64,000 bases of DNA. It comes from an uncultured Bacteroidales bacterium (lineage in GTDB: Bacteria > Bacteroidota > Bacteroidia > Bacteroidales > Paludibacteraceae). Position 1 is the first letter of the stretch. Every line of letters starts with the position of its first letter. Of the stretch, positions 44,731 through 54,025 are shown piece after piece. The position numbers and the translations under genes were made by a program. The stretch covers positions 1 through 64,000 of the forward strand of contig CALUNA010000010.1 in the NCBI GenBank assembly GCA_944321895.1, given 5' to 3'. The notes below the pieces were generated by a model. That model ran no database searches. It was not told where the DNA came from and saw only the letters and a program-made list of their open reading frames with translations.

Positions 44731-45798
44731 CTATTCGTTGAAATTCAGGTAGTAGTCGATATTTTCACTCATCAGAATATCGATGGGGATGTAGTTTGTC
44801 TGTGTGATTTCCTGCCCGAATACCAGTTTCCGGCAGAAATCCCTGATAAGTAGATAGGCTTGCTGTTCAGGGCGTTGTGCAATCAGATAATCGATATGGC
44901 CGCTTTTCAGGAATGCGACGTTTTTTTCCAGCAGGTCGTAGCCGATAAGGCGGATGTCGGTGCGGTCCGTTTCCTGAAAGAATTGTGCCAGCCTGTAGGC
45001 GCGCGAATTGAAAATTACGGCGGCCCTGATATGCAGGTTTTCCATGAAAACTTGTTCCAAAGTATCATGGTTGCCAATCGGATTGCTGTCTTGCAGCAAC
45101 ATGGTGAGGAATTTGTATCGGTTTTTCAGCTTGTGCGCTTCCACGTATTCCATGAATCCTTCATACCGGTTTTTGGTCTGGTTGCTGATGGCATTCTGGG
45201 AGCGGTACATCCGCACGAGCAAAACCTCTGACTTTTCGGGAAGGTGCTCCAGCAAAAGCTTGGCCGCAATCCAGCCGCTTTGGAAAGAATGTTGGCCGTA
45301 ATAGCACAGAAAGTCGTTTGTGTCGACCATGGAATCCACAAAGCCGTACGGGATTTGTTTGGTTTGCAGTGTTTCAATCCATTTTCTTGCTTCCTCGCTG
45401 AAAATTGGCGCCATAATGACGGCATCCGGCGCATCCGCTGTTATTTTTTTTGCCTGCTCCTTGAACGATTCAGGTTCGAACTGGTTGTAGAAATAGCGTT
45501 TTGTCAGGACGTGGAAATTGCTGAACTCGCTTTCTGCCAACGAGAAGCCTTTGTCCACGGCTTCCCAATAGTCGCCTTGGTGATAAGCTGGCAGGCAGAT
45601 GGCAAACGTGTACTGTTTTTTCAGTGCCAGCGAGCGCGCGTAAATATTCGGTTTGTAGTTCAGTTCATCCAGGATTTTCTGGACGGCAATCCGGCTTTTT
45701 TCCGAGACTTCGCCCCGGTGGTGCAATACCCTGTCCACTGTTCCCTCTGAAACACCGGCCATTGTGGCTATATCCTTGATACGTATTTTTTTGCTCAT
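44731..45798 (-). CDS. LacI-family transcriptional regulator
   Basis: This 355-residue repressor-type protein begins KKIRIKDIATMAGVSEGTVD, the LacI helix-turn-helix, followed by the hinge helix (NYKPNIYARSLALKKQ). A periplasmic-binding-protein-like ligand domain occupies residues 60-340 (FAICLPAYHQGDYWEAVDKG at its start). It suits sugar sensing, but no transporter or sugar hydrolase lies nearby, so the ligand is unknown. The start at 45798 avoids overlap with the GNAT gene and begins at the conserved region, although the frame is open to 45855. Confidence 0.9.
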   Translation of the reverse strand: MSKKIRIKDIATMAGVSEGTVDRVLHHRGEVSEKSRIAVQKILDELNYKPNIYARSLALKKQYTFAICLPAYHQGDYWEAVDKGFSLAESEFSNFHVLTKRYFYNQFEPESFKEQAKKITADAPDAVIMAPIFSEEARKWIETLQTKQIPYGFVDSMVDTNDFLCYYGQHSFQSGWIAAKLLLEHLPEKSEVLLVRMYRSQNAISNQTKNRYEGFMEYVEAHKLKNRYKFLTMLLQDSNPIGNHDTLEQVFMENLHIRAAVIFNSRAYRLAQFFQETDRTDIRLIGYDLLEKNVAFLKSGHIDYLIAQRPEQQAYLLIRDFCRKLVFGQEITQTNYIPIDILMSENIDYYLNFNE

Positions 45799-45809
45799 GC
45801 CTGCGCCGT

Positions 45810-46280
45810 TTACGGATTCAGGTTTTTTGTCCAGAAATATAGCTTCGGATGGCAATCGGCAAATCCCATGTGATGGTACAGCCTGAGTGCAGCCTGGTTG
45901 TCTTCACGAACTTCCAGGGCTATTTTGCAACAGTTCCGCTTGCGGGCTTCCGCCGTAATTTGTTCCAATAATTTGCGTCCAAGCCTTTGTCCGCGGAAGT
46001 GGCTGTGAATGATGACGTCGTGTATATATAGATAGGGTTGTACCTTGAAGGTGGAAAGCAATTCAAAGCACGTTGCAAGCCCGGCGTATTTGCCGTTCAT
46101 GCGGATAAACAGAATAAAAGCGGATGGATGCGTTTTGAGTGCACCAATCAGTTTTTGTTGTTGTTCGGAATCCAGAGCCGGGGCATTGCCCATGGGGTCT
46201 TTCATGTATTGGTCGTATAAATCCAACAGGGCCTGGGTGTGGTCGGGATTGTCAAAATTGCAGAACTCAAAAGTAACCAT
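45810..46280 (-). CDS. GNAT-family N-acetyltransferase
   Basis: The 156-residue protein is a single GNAT domain. The acetyl-CoA-binding motif A is HSHFRGQRLGRKLLEQITAE (consensus R/Q-x-x-G-x-G/A). The segment LALEVRED-like ALEVREDNQAALRLYHHMGF is motif B. The substrate is unknown. The start at 46280 begins the conserved domain and lies 10 bases after dfrA; a longer frame to 46412 lies inside dfrA. It belongs to the thyA-dfrA transcript. Confidence 0.87.
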   Translation of the reverse strand: MVTFEFCNFDNPDHTQALLDLYDQYMKDPMGNAPALDSEQQQKLIGALKTHPSAFILFIRMNGKYAGLATCFELLSTFKVQPYLYIHDVIIHSHFRGQRLGRKLLEQITAEARKRNCCKIALEVREDNQAALRLYHHMGFADCHPKLYFWTKNLNP

Positions 46281-46290
46281 GGCTGTATTT

Positions 46291-46779
46291 TTATTTTCGG
46301 ATATATTCCGCGAAAGAGTATGAATATGGATTTTTATCGTCTGCATTGTGATGCTCACGATATGTTTCCTGCCAGATTTCCGGCTTGATTTCCGGGAAGA
46401 ACGTGTCCGCATCCGGCCAACTGTGATGTATGTGCGTAATGTACAGCTTGTCGGCTATGTCCATGAATTGCCTGTAAACCATGCCGCCGCCTATGATGAA
46501 ATTCTCCTGTCCGGCATCGGCCATGCGGACGGCCTCTTCGATGGAGTAGGCCATTTCGGCACCTTCTATCCGTTCGCCTTGTATGTCGGAAATCACAATG
46601 TTACGCCGGTTTGGCAGCGGATGTCTCGGCAGGGAAAAGAATGTGCGTTTGCCCATAATGACGGTTTTGCCGCTTGTTTTTTCCTTGAAGTGCTTCAAGT
46701 CATTGGGCAGATGGCAAAGCAGCTCGTTGTTTCTGCCTATGGCATGGTTTTCTGCTATGGCAACAATAATGGATATCAT
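46291..46779 (-). CDS. folA: Dihydrofolate reductase
   Basis: The enzyme reduces dihydrofolate to tetrahydrofolate with NADPH, regenerating the product of thymidylate synthase. The 162 residues match the family. MISIIVAIAENHAIGRNNEL is the N-terminal strand and Met20-like loop, LPNDLKHFKEKTSGKTVIMG carries the substrate Asp and NADPH residues, and FIIGGGMVYRQFMDIADKLY is the second cofactor loop. It lies 79 bases after thyA, a classic functional pair. Confidence 0.95.
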   Translation of the reverse strand: MISIIVAIAENHAIGRNNELLCHLPNDLKHFKEKTSGKTVIMGKRTFFSLPRHPLPNRRNIVISDIQGERIEGAEMAYSIEEAVRMADAGQENFIIGGGMVYRQFMDIADKLYITHIHHSWPDADTFFPEIKPEIWQETYREHHNADDKNPYSYSFAEYIRK

Positions 46780-46858
46780 GATTTTGCAGGATTCTGGATT
46801 TTCAAATGCACGTTATTCTCTTTTTTTATCTTGTTTTCTTGTCTTGTTGTTTGTCGTT

Positions 46859-47653
46859 TTAGACGGATACGACACCCTTGATATGTGGATGCGGATTATA
46901 ATTTACCAGTTCAAAGTCATCGTAGGTGAACTGGAAAATGTCTTTTATGTCCGGATTTATCTTCATGGTCGGCAGCGGGCGCGGCTCGCGTGTCAGTTGC
47001 AGCCTGACCTGTTCCAGATGGTTGTTGTAGATATGCGCATCACCCAGGGTGTGTATAAAGTCGCCGCACTGCAAACCGGTTACTTGTGCCATCATTTGCA
47101 GCAACAGCGCGTAAGAAGCAATATTGAACGGTACGCCAAGGAAAATGTCGGCGCTACGCTGATACAGTTGCAGGCTCAGTTTCCCGTCGGCTACGTAGAA
47201 TTGGAAAAAGGCATGGCATGGCGGCAGGTTCATGCGGTTGAGGTCGGCCACGTTCCAGGCACTGACAATGATACGTCTGGAATCCGGGTTGTGTTTGATG
47301 GTTTCCACGGCCTCTGAAATCTGGTCGATGAAACCGCCGTCGTATGTCGGCCATGAACGCCACTGATATCCGTAGATATGTCCCAGATCACCGTTTTCAT
47401 CAGCCCATTCGTTCCAGATGCGCACGCCATTGTCTTGCAGAAATTTTACGTTCGTATCACCTTTCAGAAACCACAGCAGTTCATATATGATGGATTTCAG
47501 ATGTAGTTTCTTTGTGGTGAGGCATGGAAAACCATCTGCCAGGCTGAAACGCATCTGATGTCCGAAAACACTGATGGTGCCTGTACCTGTGCGGTCTTCC
47601 TTGTGTACGCCCTCGGTGAGGACCCTGTTCAGCAAGTCCAGATATTGTTTCAT
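46859..47653 (-). CDS. thyA: Thymidylate synthase
   Basis: ThyA makes dTMP from dUMP with methylene-tetrahydrofolate. The 264 residues match the E. coli enzyme in length. The nucleophile cysteine is in [13 protein letters not shown], the phosphate-binding region is [15 protein letters not shown], and [20 protein letters not shown] is the folate/dUMP motif. It starts 12 bases after the PorE-like gene ends and is followed by dfrA, a GNAT and a LacI regulator. Confidence 0.97.
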   Translation of the reverse strand: MKQYLDLLNRVLTEGVHKEDRTGTGTISVFGHQMRFSLADGFPCLTTKKLHLKSIIYELLWFLKGDTNVKFLQDNGVRIWNEWADENGDLGHIYGYQWRSWPTYDGGFIDQISEAVETIKHNPDSRRIIVSAWNVADLNRMNLPPCHAFFQFYVADGKLSLQLYQRSADIFLGVPFNIASYALLLQMMAQVTGLQCGDFIHTLGDAHIYNNHLEQVRLQLTREPRPLPTMKINPDIKDIFQFTYDDFELVNYNPHPHIKGVVSV

Positions 47654-47665
47654 GATATGATGTGT

Positions 47666-49684
47666 TTAGAACAGTTTATACGTTGTTTTCAAAACCTTGA
47701 ACTCTGTGCGCCGGTTGATCTGGTTGGCTATTTCCTGTTGTTCGGGCGTCAGGGAGTCTATGAACGTTTCGTTCAGTTCCGTACCGACCGGAATGAACGG
47801 ATATTTGTCGTGTATGGCCTTGTCGGCAACTACGGGCTGGTCTTTGCCGTATCCGATGGGCGTCAGTCTTTCTTTTTCTATTCCTTTGGATATCAGGAAG
47901 TTGACAACTGATTGAGCGCGTTTTTCCGAGAGTATCTTGTTTTGTTCGGCGTTACCAACCTTGTCGGTATGTGCACTCAGCTCAATGGTAATGTTCGGGT
48001 TGTCGTTCAACAGTTTGACCAGTTCCAGCAACGAGGTTTCCGATTCCGGCGTAATGTCCCATTTTCCGAACTCGTAAAAGATATTTTCCATTGTAATGGG
48101 TTTGCTGATTGGCGTCAGCAGGAAATCCTGTTTGTATGACTTGCTGTCGGTCAGTCCCTGGGTGGAAAGGGTTTGTTTCTGGTTCAGGAAGCCACGGCAC
48201 GAGGCAAGCATTACATAGTCAGCGTTTTGTGCCAGTTTGAAACGGTATGAGCCATCTTTTTTTGCCAGTACTTTTGCATTCATGCCATTGGAGCCCACTA
48301 TTCTGATATAGGCATCGGTTACGGCCTCTCCGTTGTAGTCGGTTACCTTTCCTTCAACTTGATATACCAGTTCCGGCAGTTCAAAGGCGTATATGGCATC
48401 GTAGCCTTTCTTGTCGTTTCGGTTTGAGCTGAAGAAACCGCTTTCGCTTGTTCCGGCAAATGTGATTCCGAAATCATCGTAGTTCGTGTTGAATGGTTGT
48501 CCCATGTTTTCCACGTGCCAGTGTTCATTGGTATAGACGGCTTTGAATAAATCGAGTCCTCCGTATCCGGCGTGTCCGCGCGATGAAAAATACAGGGTGG
48601 TGTCGTTGCGCAGTGTGGGAAACATTTCGTCTTCGGACGTGTTTATTTCCGGTCCCAGGTTTTCAGCAGCCTTCCATTCCCCTTCTTCGTATGTGGCCCG
48701 CCAGATGTCGTTTCCTCCATATCCGCCGGGAGCGTCTGATACGAAATAGAGTGTCAGGCCATCGGGCGAGATGCTTGGATGTGCGGTTGTTATGGTGCTG
48801 TCTTGGAACAATGTGATGGATTGCGGTTCACTCCATTCGCCGCCGGCGCGGCTGGACATGTATATACGTGCGCCGCAGTCGCTCCCGCTTACGGAAATGG
48901 CGCGTGTGAAATACATGGTTTTCCCGTCGGCGGTGAATGTGCATACGCCTTCATCGCTTTCCGAGGTCAGGGCATCCACTTTTTCTACTTCTTCCCATTT
49001 CCCGGCCACGTTTTTTCGGACCGAATACATGTGATTGTCCGGAGTGCCTGTGATGGCGTTGTTTTTCCCGATGGCCCGCGTCAGGTTACGGTTGGATGTG
49101 AACATGAGTACATCGGCCGATTCTCCTATGAATGCCGGTGCAAACGTGCTGCTCCGTTTTGCGTTGAAGTCGGAGGCTATCCTTATCTTGTAGCGGCTCG
49201 GAACAGTCCGCCATACGCTTACTTGTTCGCATGCTTCCAGTCCGCCCCGCGCGACCGGATCGTCCGGATGTGCTTCCAGATAGATTTTGTATTGTTTGGC
49301 CGCATCGGCATATTTGCCGTTCTGCTGGAGCACTTGTGCGTAACGTAAGTAGACAATGGAATCCGGATAATTGTTCCTGATGGCATAGTTGTAAACTTGT
49401 GCTGTCCGTCTGTGGTTTATGCGCTTGTAACAGTCGGCCTGCTTGTAGGCGATTTCGGCCCGTTTGGCTTTGTCTTTGTAGGAAATACGGCCGTATATGC
49501 TTTTGTACATTTCTCCGGCCGTATAATATTCGCCTATGTTGTATTTCTTGTCGGCTTTCTTGATGCGGGCGTTGATGCCACAGCTTGTTGCCAGAATGCC
49601 GATAAGCCCGCAACAGATGCAGATGCGTATGCCCTTTAACGGAAAAACGGGATGTTTCTTATGTGTTGTCTGTTCTGTCGGCAT
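47666..49684 (-). CDS. porE: PorE-like OmpA-family lipoprotein (TPR, PD40 repeats, OmpA domain)
   Basis: This outer-membrane lipoprotein of 672 residues has the architecture of the type IX secretion component PorE. A lipobox LATSC is near residue 36. TPR-like helices follow (residues 40-160), then PD40/WD40-like propeller repeats (GESADVLMFTSNRN, DGKTMYFTRAI, DGLTLYFVSDAPGGYGGNDI, TLYFSSRGHAGYGGLDLF). Next come a CarboxypepD_reg-like domain (VEGKVTDYNGEAVTDAYIRI) and a peptidoglycan-binding OmpA domain (ITIELSAHTDKVGNAEQNKI, then LSEKRAQSVV). Other Bacteroidetes OmpA proteins share the plan, so PorE identity is probable, not certain. It lies directly upstream of thyA. Confidence 0.75.
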   Translation of the reverse strand: MPTEQTTHKKHPVFPLKGIRICICCGLIGILATSCGINARIKKADKKYNIGEYYTAGEMYKSIYGRISYKDKAKRAEIAYKQADCYKRINHRRTAQVYNYAIRNNYPDSIVYLRYAQVLQQNGKYADAAKQYKIYLEAHPDDPVARGGLEACEQVSVWRTVPSRYKIRIASDFNAKRSSTFAPAFIGESADVLMFTSNRNLTRAIGKNNAITGTPDNHMYSVRKNVAGKWEEVEKVDALTSESDEGVCTFTADGKTMYFTRAISVSGSDCGARIYMSSRAGGEWSEPQSITLFQDSTITTAHPSISPDGLTLYFVSDAPGGYGGNDIWRATYEEGEWKAAENLGPEINTSEDEMFPTLRNDTTLYFSSRGHAGYGGLDLFKAVYTNEHWHVENMGQPFNTNYDDFGITFAGTSESGFFSSNRNDKKGYDAIYAFELPELVYQVEGKVTDYNGEAVTDAYIRIVGSNGMNAKVLAKKDGSYRFKLAQNADYVMLASCRGFLNQKQTLSTQGLTDSKSYKQDFLLTPISKPITMENIFYEFGKWDITPESETSLLELVKLLNDNPNITIELSAHTDKVGNAEQNKILSEKRAQSVVNFLISKGIEKERLTPIGYGKDQPVVADKAIHDKYPFIPVGTELNETFIDSLTPEQQEIANQINRRTEFKVLKTTYKLF

Positions 49685-49734
49685 TTTGCGATAATAAATT
49701 TTGTGTTTCGGCTGTTGCAGGATTTTCCAATTGT

Positions 49735-50982
49735 TTATGCCAGTTCATGGATAATCAGGCCGGAACGTAATTTGGGTTCAAACCAGGTTGTTTTGGGCGG
49801 CATGATATTTCCTGAATCGGCTATGTCAATCAGTTGTTTCATGGAAACCGGATAGAGTGCGAGCGCGGCTTTCATTTCGCCGCTGTCTACGCGTCGTTTC
49901 AGTTCACCCAGGCCTCTGATGCCGCCGACAAAGTCAACACGTTTGTCGCTCCGCAGGTCTTTTATGCCCAGAATATCGTTCAAAATCAGGTTTGAGGAAA
50001 TAGTCACATCCAAAACGCCAATCGGGTCATTGTCGTTGTATGTTCCCGGCTTTGCCGTCAATGAATACCATGTTCCTGCCAGATATAACGAGAAATTGTG
50101 CAATTTATTAGGTTTGTATATTTCCGTACCTTTTTTTTCAACCGTGAAGTTTTCCGACAGCTTTTCCAGAAATTCATTCTCCGAGAGTCCGTTCAGGTCT
50201 TTCACCACGCGGTTGTAGTCAATAATGTTCAGCTGGTTGTCGGGAAAGCAAACCGCCAGGAAAAAGTTATATTCTTCATTTCCTTTGTGGTTGGGGTTCT
50301 GCAGTTGTTTTTCGTGTCCGACCAATGCGGCGGCAGCGCTCCGGTGATGCCCATCGGCAATGTACAATGCCGGAATTTGTGCAAAAATGTCAGTTATCCG
50401 GCGGATGGTTTCATCGTTGCTTATGACCCAGAAACGATGTCTGAATCCCTCCGGAGCGGCTGTGAAATCATATTCCGGTTCCTGTGATGTAACGCTGTCA
50501 ATGATGGCATCCAAATCGTCGCGGTGCGGATAGGCAAAAAAGACCGGTTCAATGTTGGCATTGTTTACGCGTACGTGTTTCATGCGGTCTTCTTCTTTGT
50601 CGCGGCGGGTCAGTTCGTGTTTTTTGATTTTGCCGGTCATGTAGTCATCTACGGCAGCACAGACAACCAGACCGTATTGCGTACGTCCTTCCATGGTTTG
50701 TGCATATACGTAGTATTGTTCTTTTGCATCCTGCCGTAGCCAGCCTTTTTGTTTGAACAGGGCAAAGTTTTCGGCGGCTTTCTCATAGACGGCGGGGTCA
50801 TGTTCATCCGTTCCGGCCGGGAAATCTATTTCAGGCTTGATGATATAGTATAACGACATTTCATTACCTGTGGCTTCGGCACGTGCTTCGTCCGAGTTCA
50901 GTACATCATAAGGGCGTGATGAGATGCGTTTTGCCAGTTCTTTTGGAGGGCGTATTCCCTTGAAAGGTTTGATGGTGACCAT
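49735..50982 (-). CDS. DUF1015 family protein
   Basis: The 415-residue cytoplasmic protein belongs to DUF1015, a widespread family without a proven reaction. The start VTIKPFKGIRPPKELAKRIS and the central ALYIADGHHRSAAAALV, with its DGHHR motif, define the family. In other Bacteroidetes it often follows serC-serA, which I recall but do not see here. It starts 14 bases after the bactofilin gene and is probably cotranscribed with it. Confidence 0.9.
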   Translation of the reverse strand: MVTIKPFKGIRPPKELAKRISSRPYDVLNSDEARAEATGNEMSLYYIIKPEIDFPAGTDEHDPAVYEKAAENFALFKQKGWLRQDAKEQYYVYAQTMEGRTQYGLVVCAAVDDYMTGKIKKHELTRRDKEEDRMKHVRVNNANIEPVFFAYPHRDDLDAIIDSVTSQEPEYDFTAAPEGFRHRFWVISNDETIRRITDIFAQIPALYIADGHHRSAAAALVGHEKQLQNPNHKGNEEYNFFLAVCFPDNQLNIIDYNRVVKDLNGLSENEFLEKLSENFTVEKKGTEIYKPNKLHNFSLYLAGTWYSLTAKPGTYNDNDPIGVLDVTISSNLILNDILGIKDLRSDKRVDFVGGIRGLGELKRRVDSGEMKAALALYPVSMKQLIDIADSGNIMPPKTTWFEPKLRSGLIIHELA

Positions 50983-50995
50983 GGTATGTTGGGTT

Positions 50996-51376
50996 CTAAT
51001 CGGTGGTTGTGTTTTTGTTTCTTGTCTTGTTGTTTGTCATGGAACAGGTGCCGTTGATGACGGCATTGGGTTCGACGATTAATATTTTGGTTTTTATTTC
51101 GCCGGTGATATTGGCGGTTTCACGTATGGCCAGGGTTTCCGTAATGTCCAGTTTGCCATCCAAAGAACCGAGAATTTCCGCATTGATGCAATGGATTGTT
51201 CCTTTCATGAATCCTTGCTGTCCAATGACAACTTTGCCTTTGCAGTCCACATCGCCTTCTACTGTGCCGTCTATTCTGAAATCGCTGTCGGCAATGATGG
51301 TGCCGATGATTTTGCTGCCTGTGGTGAGCGCGTTGTATAATGCTCCTCCGGTGTTGTTTGTTACTTCTTTTGCCAT
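50996..51376 (-). CDS. Bactofilin-type polymer-forming cytoskeletal protein
   Basis: The 126-residue product is a compact right-handed beta-helix protein of the bactofilin family. Repeated short strands (GTIIADSDFRIDGTVEGDVD, KVVIGQQGFMKGTI, EILGSLDGKLDITETLAI, ANITGEIKTKILIVEPNAVI) form the polymer core, and both ends are polar and flexible. Bactofilins scaffold wall-modifying enzymes and affect cell shape. It has its own promoter at 51405-51436. Confidence 0.9.
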   Translation of the reverse strand: MAKEVTNNTGGALYNALTTGSKIIGTIIADSDFRIDGTVEGDVDCKGKVVIGQQGFMKGTIHCINAEILGSLDGKLDITETLAIRETANITGEIKTKILIVEPNAVINGTCSMTNNKTRNKNTTTD

Positions 51377-51404
51377 AATGTTTTGTCGATTGTGTTTTGA
51401 CCGC

Positions 51405-51436
51405 CAAAATTACTTTTTTTTTTCAGAATTCACAAA
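51405..51436 (-). promoter_or_regulatory. Promoter of the bactofilin-DUF1015 genes
   Basis: On the minus strand TAATTTTG (complement of 51405-51412) and TTTG (complement of 51433-51436) are 20 bases apart, about 30 bases before the start at 51376. Confidence 0.65.
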
Positions 51437-51467
51437 TGCGATTCGGGCATGTTTGTGTTAATCGTTA

Positions 51468-52541
51468 TCAAAAACGGAGGTTTCCGCACATGAATTTTTC
51501 CAGGAATTTTTCGGTCAGCCTCGAAACGGCATACTGTTTCAGGTCGGTCAGGGCTATTTTCCTGCAAGAATCAATTTCACCGCTGTTGCAATTGAAACAG
51601 AAAAAACGGGCATGTATGCGTTGGTGGCTCAGTACATGCTTTATTTCGTCCGAGACATTGTTCAGTATCAGGCCCGACAGTTTGTCGGTGTATCGGATAA
51701 ACTCCGGATGTTGCAGTATTTCTTCGGTGGGCACTGCCGTATCCGTTTCAATGAGTGGAAGTTCATACAGATGTTTCCAAATGTCGTTGTTGCCGCGTTT
51801 TTGCAGGAATGTATATTCATTGACATTGAAAAAGAAGTAGTTGAAATAGCGGTCGGATACTTTTGTCCGATTTGCTTTGGCCGGCAGTTTGTCCACCATG
51901 TGCATTCGCGCGGCCGCACATGTTTCCAGCAACGGGCATTTGTGGCATGCAGCATTGCTCGGTGTGCATTGCAGTGCGCCGAATTCCATGATGGCCTGGT
52001 TGTAAGTGCCCGGTTCCCTTTTGTCCATCAGCATTTGCGATATGTGTGTGAACTCTTTCTTGCCTTCAGTCGTGTCAATGGGAGTTTGTATGCCAAACAG
52101 GCGTGACAATACACGAAAGACGTTTCCATCCAGCACCGGATAAGGCATGTTGTAGGCAAATGAACAAATGGCTGCTGCGGTGTAGTCGCCGATACCTTTC
52201 AACTGGCGCACTTGTTCGTAGGTCCGCGGAAATTCACCTCCGTGTTCAGACATAATCTGGCCGGCCGCCTGATGCAGGTTGCGGGCACGGCTGTAGTAAC
52301 CTAACCCTTGCCATATGCGGAGCACCTCGTCTTCCGATGCGGCCGCCAGTGATTTTACATCAGGGAACTGGCTGATGAAACGCAAATAGTAATCGTGTCC
52401 TTGTGCAACACGGGTCTGTTGCAGAATAATTTCAGAAATCCATATCTTGTACGGGTCGTTGATTTCCCGCCATGGCAAATCCCGCTTGTTTGCAGCATAC
52501 CATTTTTTCAGTTCTTGCCGTATGTGTTGATGTGTGTCCAT
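51468..52541 (-). CDS. mutY: A/G-specific adenine DNA glycosylase
   Basis: MutY removes adenine mispaired with 8-oxoguanine. The product has 357 residues. The catalytic HhH-GPD domain includes LPWREINDPYKIWISEIILQ with the conserved Glu, the HhH loop QLKGIGDYTAAAICSFAY with the catalytic Asp in VLDGNVFRVLSR, and the [4Fe-4S] loop with C-x6-C-x2-C-x5-C (CTPSNAACHKCPLLETC). The C-terminal NUDIX-like part recognises 8-oxoG. The start at 52541 or 52556 is supported by the conserved N-terminus; the frame runs upstream past the promoter. Confidence 0.95.
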   Translation of the reverse strand: MDTHQHIRQELKKWYAANKRDLPWREINDPYKIWISEIILQQTRVAQGHDYYLRFISQFPDVKSLAAASEDEVLRIWQGLGYYSRARNLHQAAGQIMSEHGGEFPRTYEQVRQLKGIGDYTAAAICSFAYNMPYPVLDGNVFRVLSRLFGIQTPIDTTEGKKEFTHISQMLMDKREPGTYNQAIMEFGALQCTPSNAACHKCPLLETCAAARMHMVDKLPAKANRTKVSDRYFNYFFFNVNEYTFLQKRGNNDIWKHLYELPLIETDTAVPTEEILQHPEFIRYTDKLSGLILNNVSDEIKHVLSHQRIHARFFCFNCNSGEIDSCRKIALTDLKQYAVSRLTEKFLEKFMCGNLRF

Positions 52542-52606
52542 AATGCTGTTTTTCATACATGTAGGGCAAGGCTCATTCCAGCAAATATGCCTGCCCGTGT
52601 TTTTTG

Positions 52607-52637
52607 CAAAAGTAGATGTTTTATACCAACGGCCAAA
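52607..52637 (-). promoter_or_regulatory. Promoter of mutY
   Basis: The minus strand reads TACTTTTG (complement of 52607-52614) with TTTG (complement of 52634-52637) 19 bases upstream. It lies 66 bases before the chosen mutY start and is divergent from the promoter at 52710. Confidence 0.65.
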
Positions 52638-52709
52638 GTGCGGGTGTTCAAAACATGCGGGTTGGATAAATCCGTTTGTGAAGAGGATGCGGTTTTGCGT
52701 TTTTTGTGT

Positions 52710-52717
52710 TATCTTTG
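52710..52717 (+). promoter_or_regulatory. -7 promoter element of the TlpA-like gene
   Basis: TATCTTTG matches TAnnTTTG and lies 79 bases before the ATG at 52796. A TTTG at 52694-52697 is closer than usual, so the -33 element is uncertain. Confidence 0.5.
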
Positions 52718-52795
52718 CAGCCAAAAACCGGCAGGGTGCAACAGATGGCATGTTCTTGACAAAAACAGAATAACTTTTAAACAAAATTCGAACTT

Positions 52796-53896
52796 ATGAA
52801 AAAGCAATTGTTATTTTTATTGGCGGTATTTTCCTTGGCCGCATGTACGGACAATTCGTATAGAATTCAGGGTACTTTTACGGATGGTCTTGTTCCTGAC
52901 AGTTCCCTGGTTTATATGCAGAAGCGGGTTGTCCGTGAATGGGTAATGTTGGACAGCGCCATGGTTTTGGGCGGAGATTTTGTCATGAAGGGCAAGGTGG
53001 AAGAACCTTTTTATGCCTACCTTACCTATACCGGCACAGATGGTCGGAAACGCTATGCGGATATTGTGGTGGAACCAGGAAACCTGTCCCTTACCGTAAA
53101 TCCCAAACAAATAAAACGCTCGGGCGTCTCTCAGAATGCATTGCTCCAGTCGTTCTACGACATGGAAGATGCCGTATTTGCCGCCTATGAAACAAAATAT
53201 GAAGAACAAAGTTCCCAGCCGCAGACACCGGAGCGTCAGGCTGCATGGGAAGTGTACGTAGATTCATTGCAAGATGCGGCTGTTGCACAAACGGTTGACT
53301 TTATTTTGAAAAACGCCAATACACTTGCAGCGAATGCCGTGTTCACGACACGCTACTATAATATGTCTATCCAGCAAAAAGATGCCGTCATTGCCGCCAT
53401 GAACGAGGAAAGCCGGAGTTATGACCGTATTCCGCTGATTATTGAAACATTGGAAATTGAACGCCGGACGGCAATCGGACAACCCTATACGGACATAGTG
53501 CTTCCGGATGCGGCCGGCAACGAGCTGGCACTTTCTTCTCTTGTCGGCAAAACAGATTATGTGCTGGTGGACTTCTGGGCATCCTGGTGCGGCCCATGCC
53601 GTGCTTCTTTTCCTGAACTGAAGGAATTTTACGGCAAATATGCCGGGACCGGCAAACTGGAAATTTTCGGAGTATCGCTCGATAATGAAGAGCAGTCGTG
53701 GAAAAATGCTATTGAAAAGGAAGGACTTTCATGGAAACACGTTTCCGACCTGAAGGGCTGGGAATGCGCTGGAGCACAGGCCTATGGAGTCAATGCTATT
53801 CCGTGTACGGTTCTGATAGACAAGGCAGGAACCATTGTTGGAAGAAATCTGGAAATTCCGGAAATAGAACGGCTTGTTGCGGATGCCGCAGAGTAA
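52796..53896 (+). CDS. TlpA-like thioredoxin-domain lipoprotein (DUF4369)
   Basis: This periplasm-facing lipoprotein of 366 residues has a lipobox SLAAC near residue 17. A DUF4369 beta domain spans about residues 20-120 (YRIQGTFTDGLVPDSSLVYM), a helical linker follows, and a thioredoxin domain starts near residue 232. Its active site is VDFWASWCGPCRASFPELKE, a CGPC motif, and the cis-proline is in NAIPCTVLIDKAG. Such proteins are thiol-disulfide oxidoreductases of the envelope in Bacteroidetes. The partner is unknown. Confidence 0.93.
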   Translation: MKKQLLFLLAVFSLAACTDNSYRIQGTFTDGLVPDSSLVYMQKRVVREWVMLDSAMVLGGDFVMKGKVEEPFYAYLTYTGTDGRKRYADIVVEPGNLSLTVNPKQIKRSGVSQNALLQSFYDMEDAVFAAYETKYEEQSSQPQTPERQAAWEVYVDSLQDAAVAQTVDFILKNANTLAANAVFTTRYYNMSIQQKDAVIAAMNEESRSYDRIPLIIETLEIERRTAIGQPYTDIVLPDAAGNELALSSLVGKTDYVLVDFWASWCGPCRASFPELKEFYGKYAGTGKLEIFGVSLDNEEQSWKNAIEKEGLSWKHVSDLKGWECAGAQAYGVNAIPCTVLIDKAGTIVGRNLEIPEIERLVADAAE

Positions 53897-53934
53897 ACGG
53901 AAAAAGTTTTTTTCAATAAAAACAGCCTAAATGT

Positions 53935-53964
53935 TTTGCAATCAGAATAAAAATCGTATATTTG
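53935..53964 (+). promoter_or_regulatory. Promoter of the HU gene
   Basis: TTTG (53935-53938) and TATATTTG (53957-53964) are 18 bases apart. The ATG at 54026 follows after an AT-rich leader of about 55 bases. Confidence 0.72.
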
Positions 53965-54025
53965 CACCCCGTTTCCAGAGAGTGTATTTTTAAAATATCA
54001 TATTAAACAATTTAATCTCATAACA

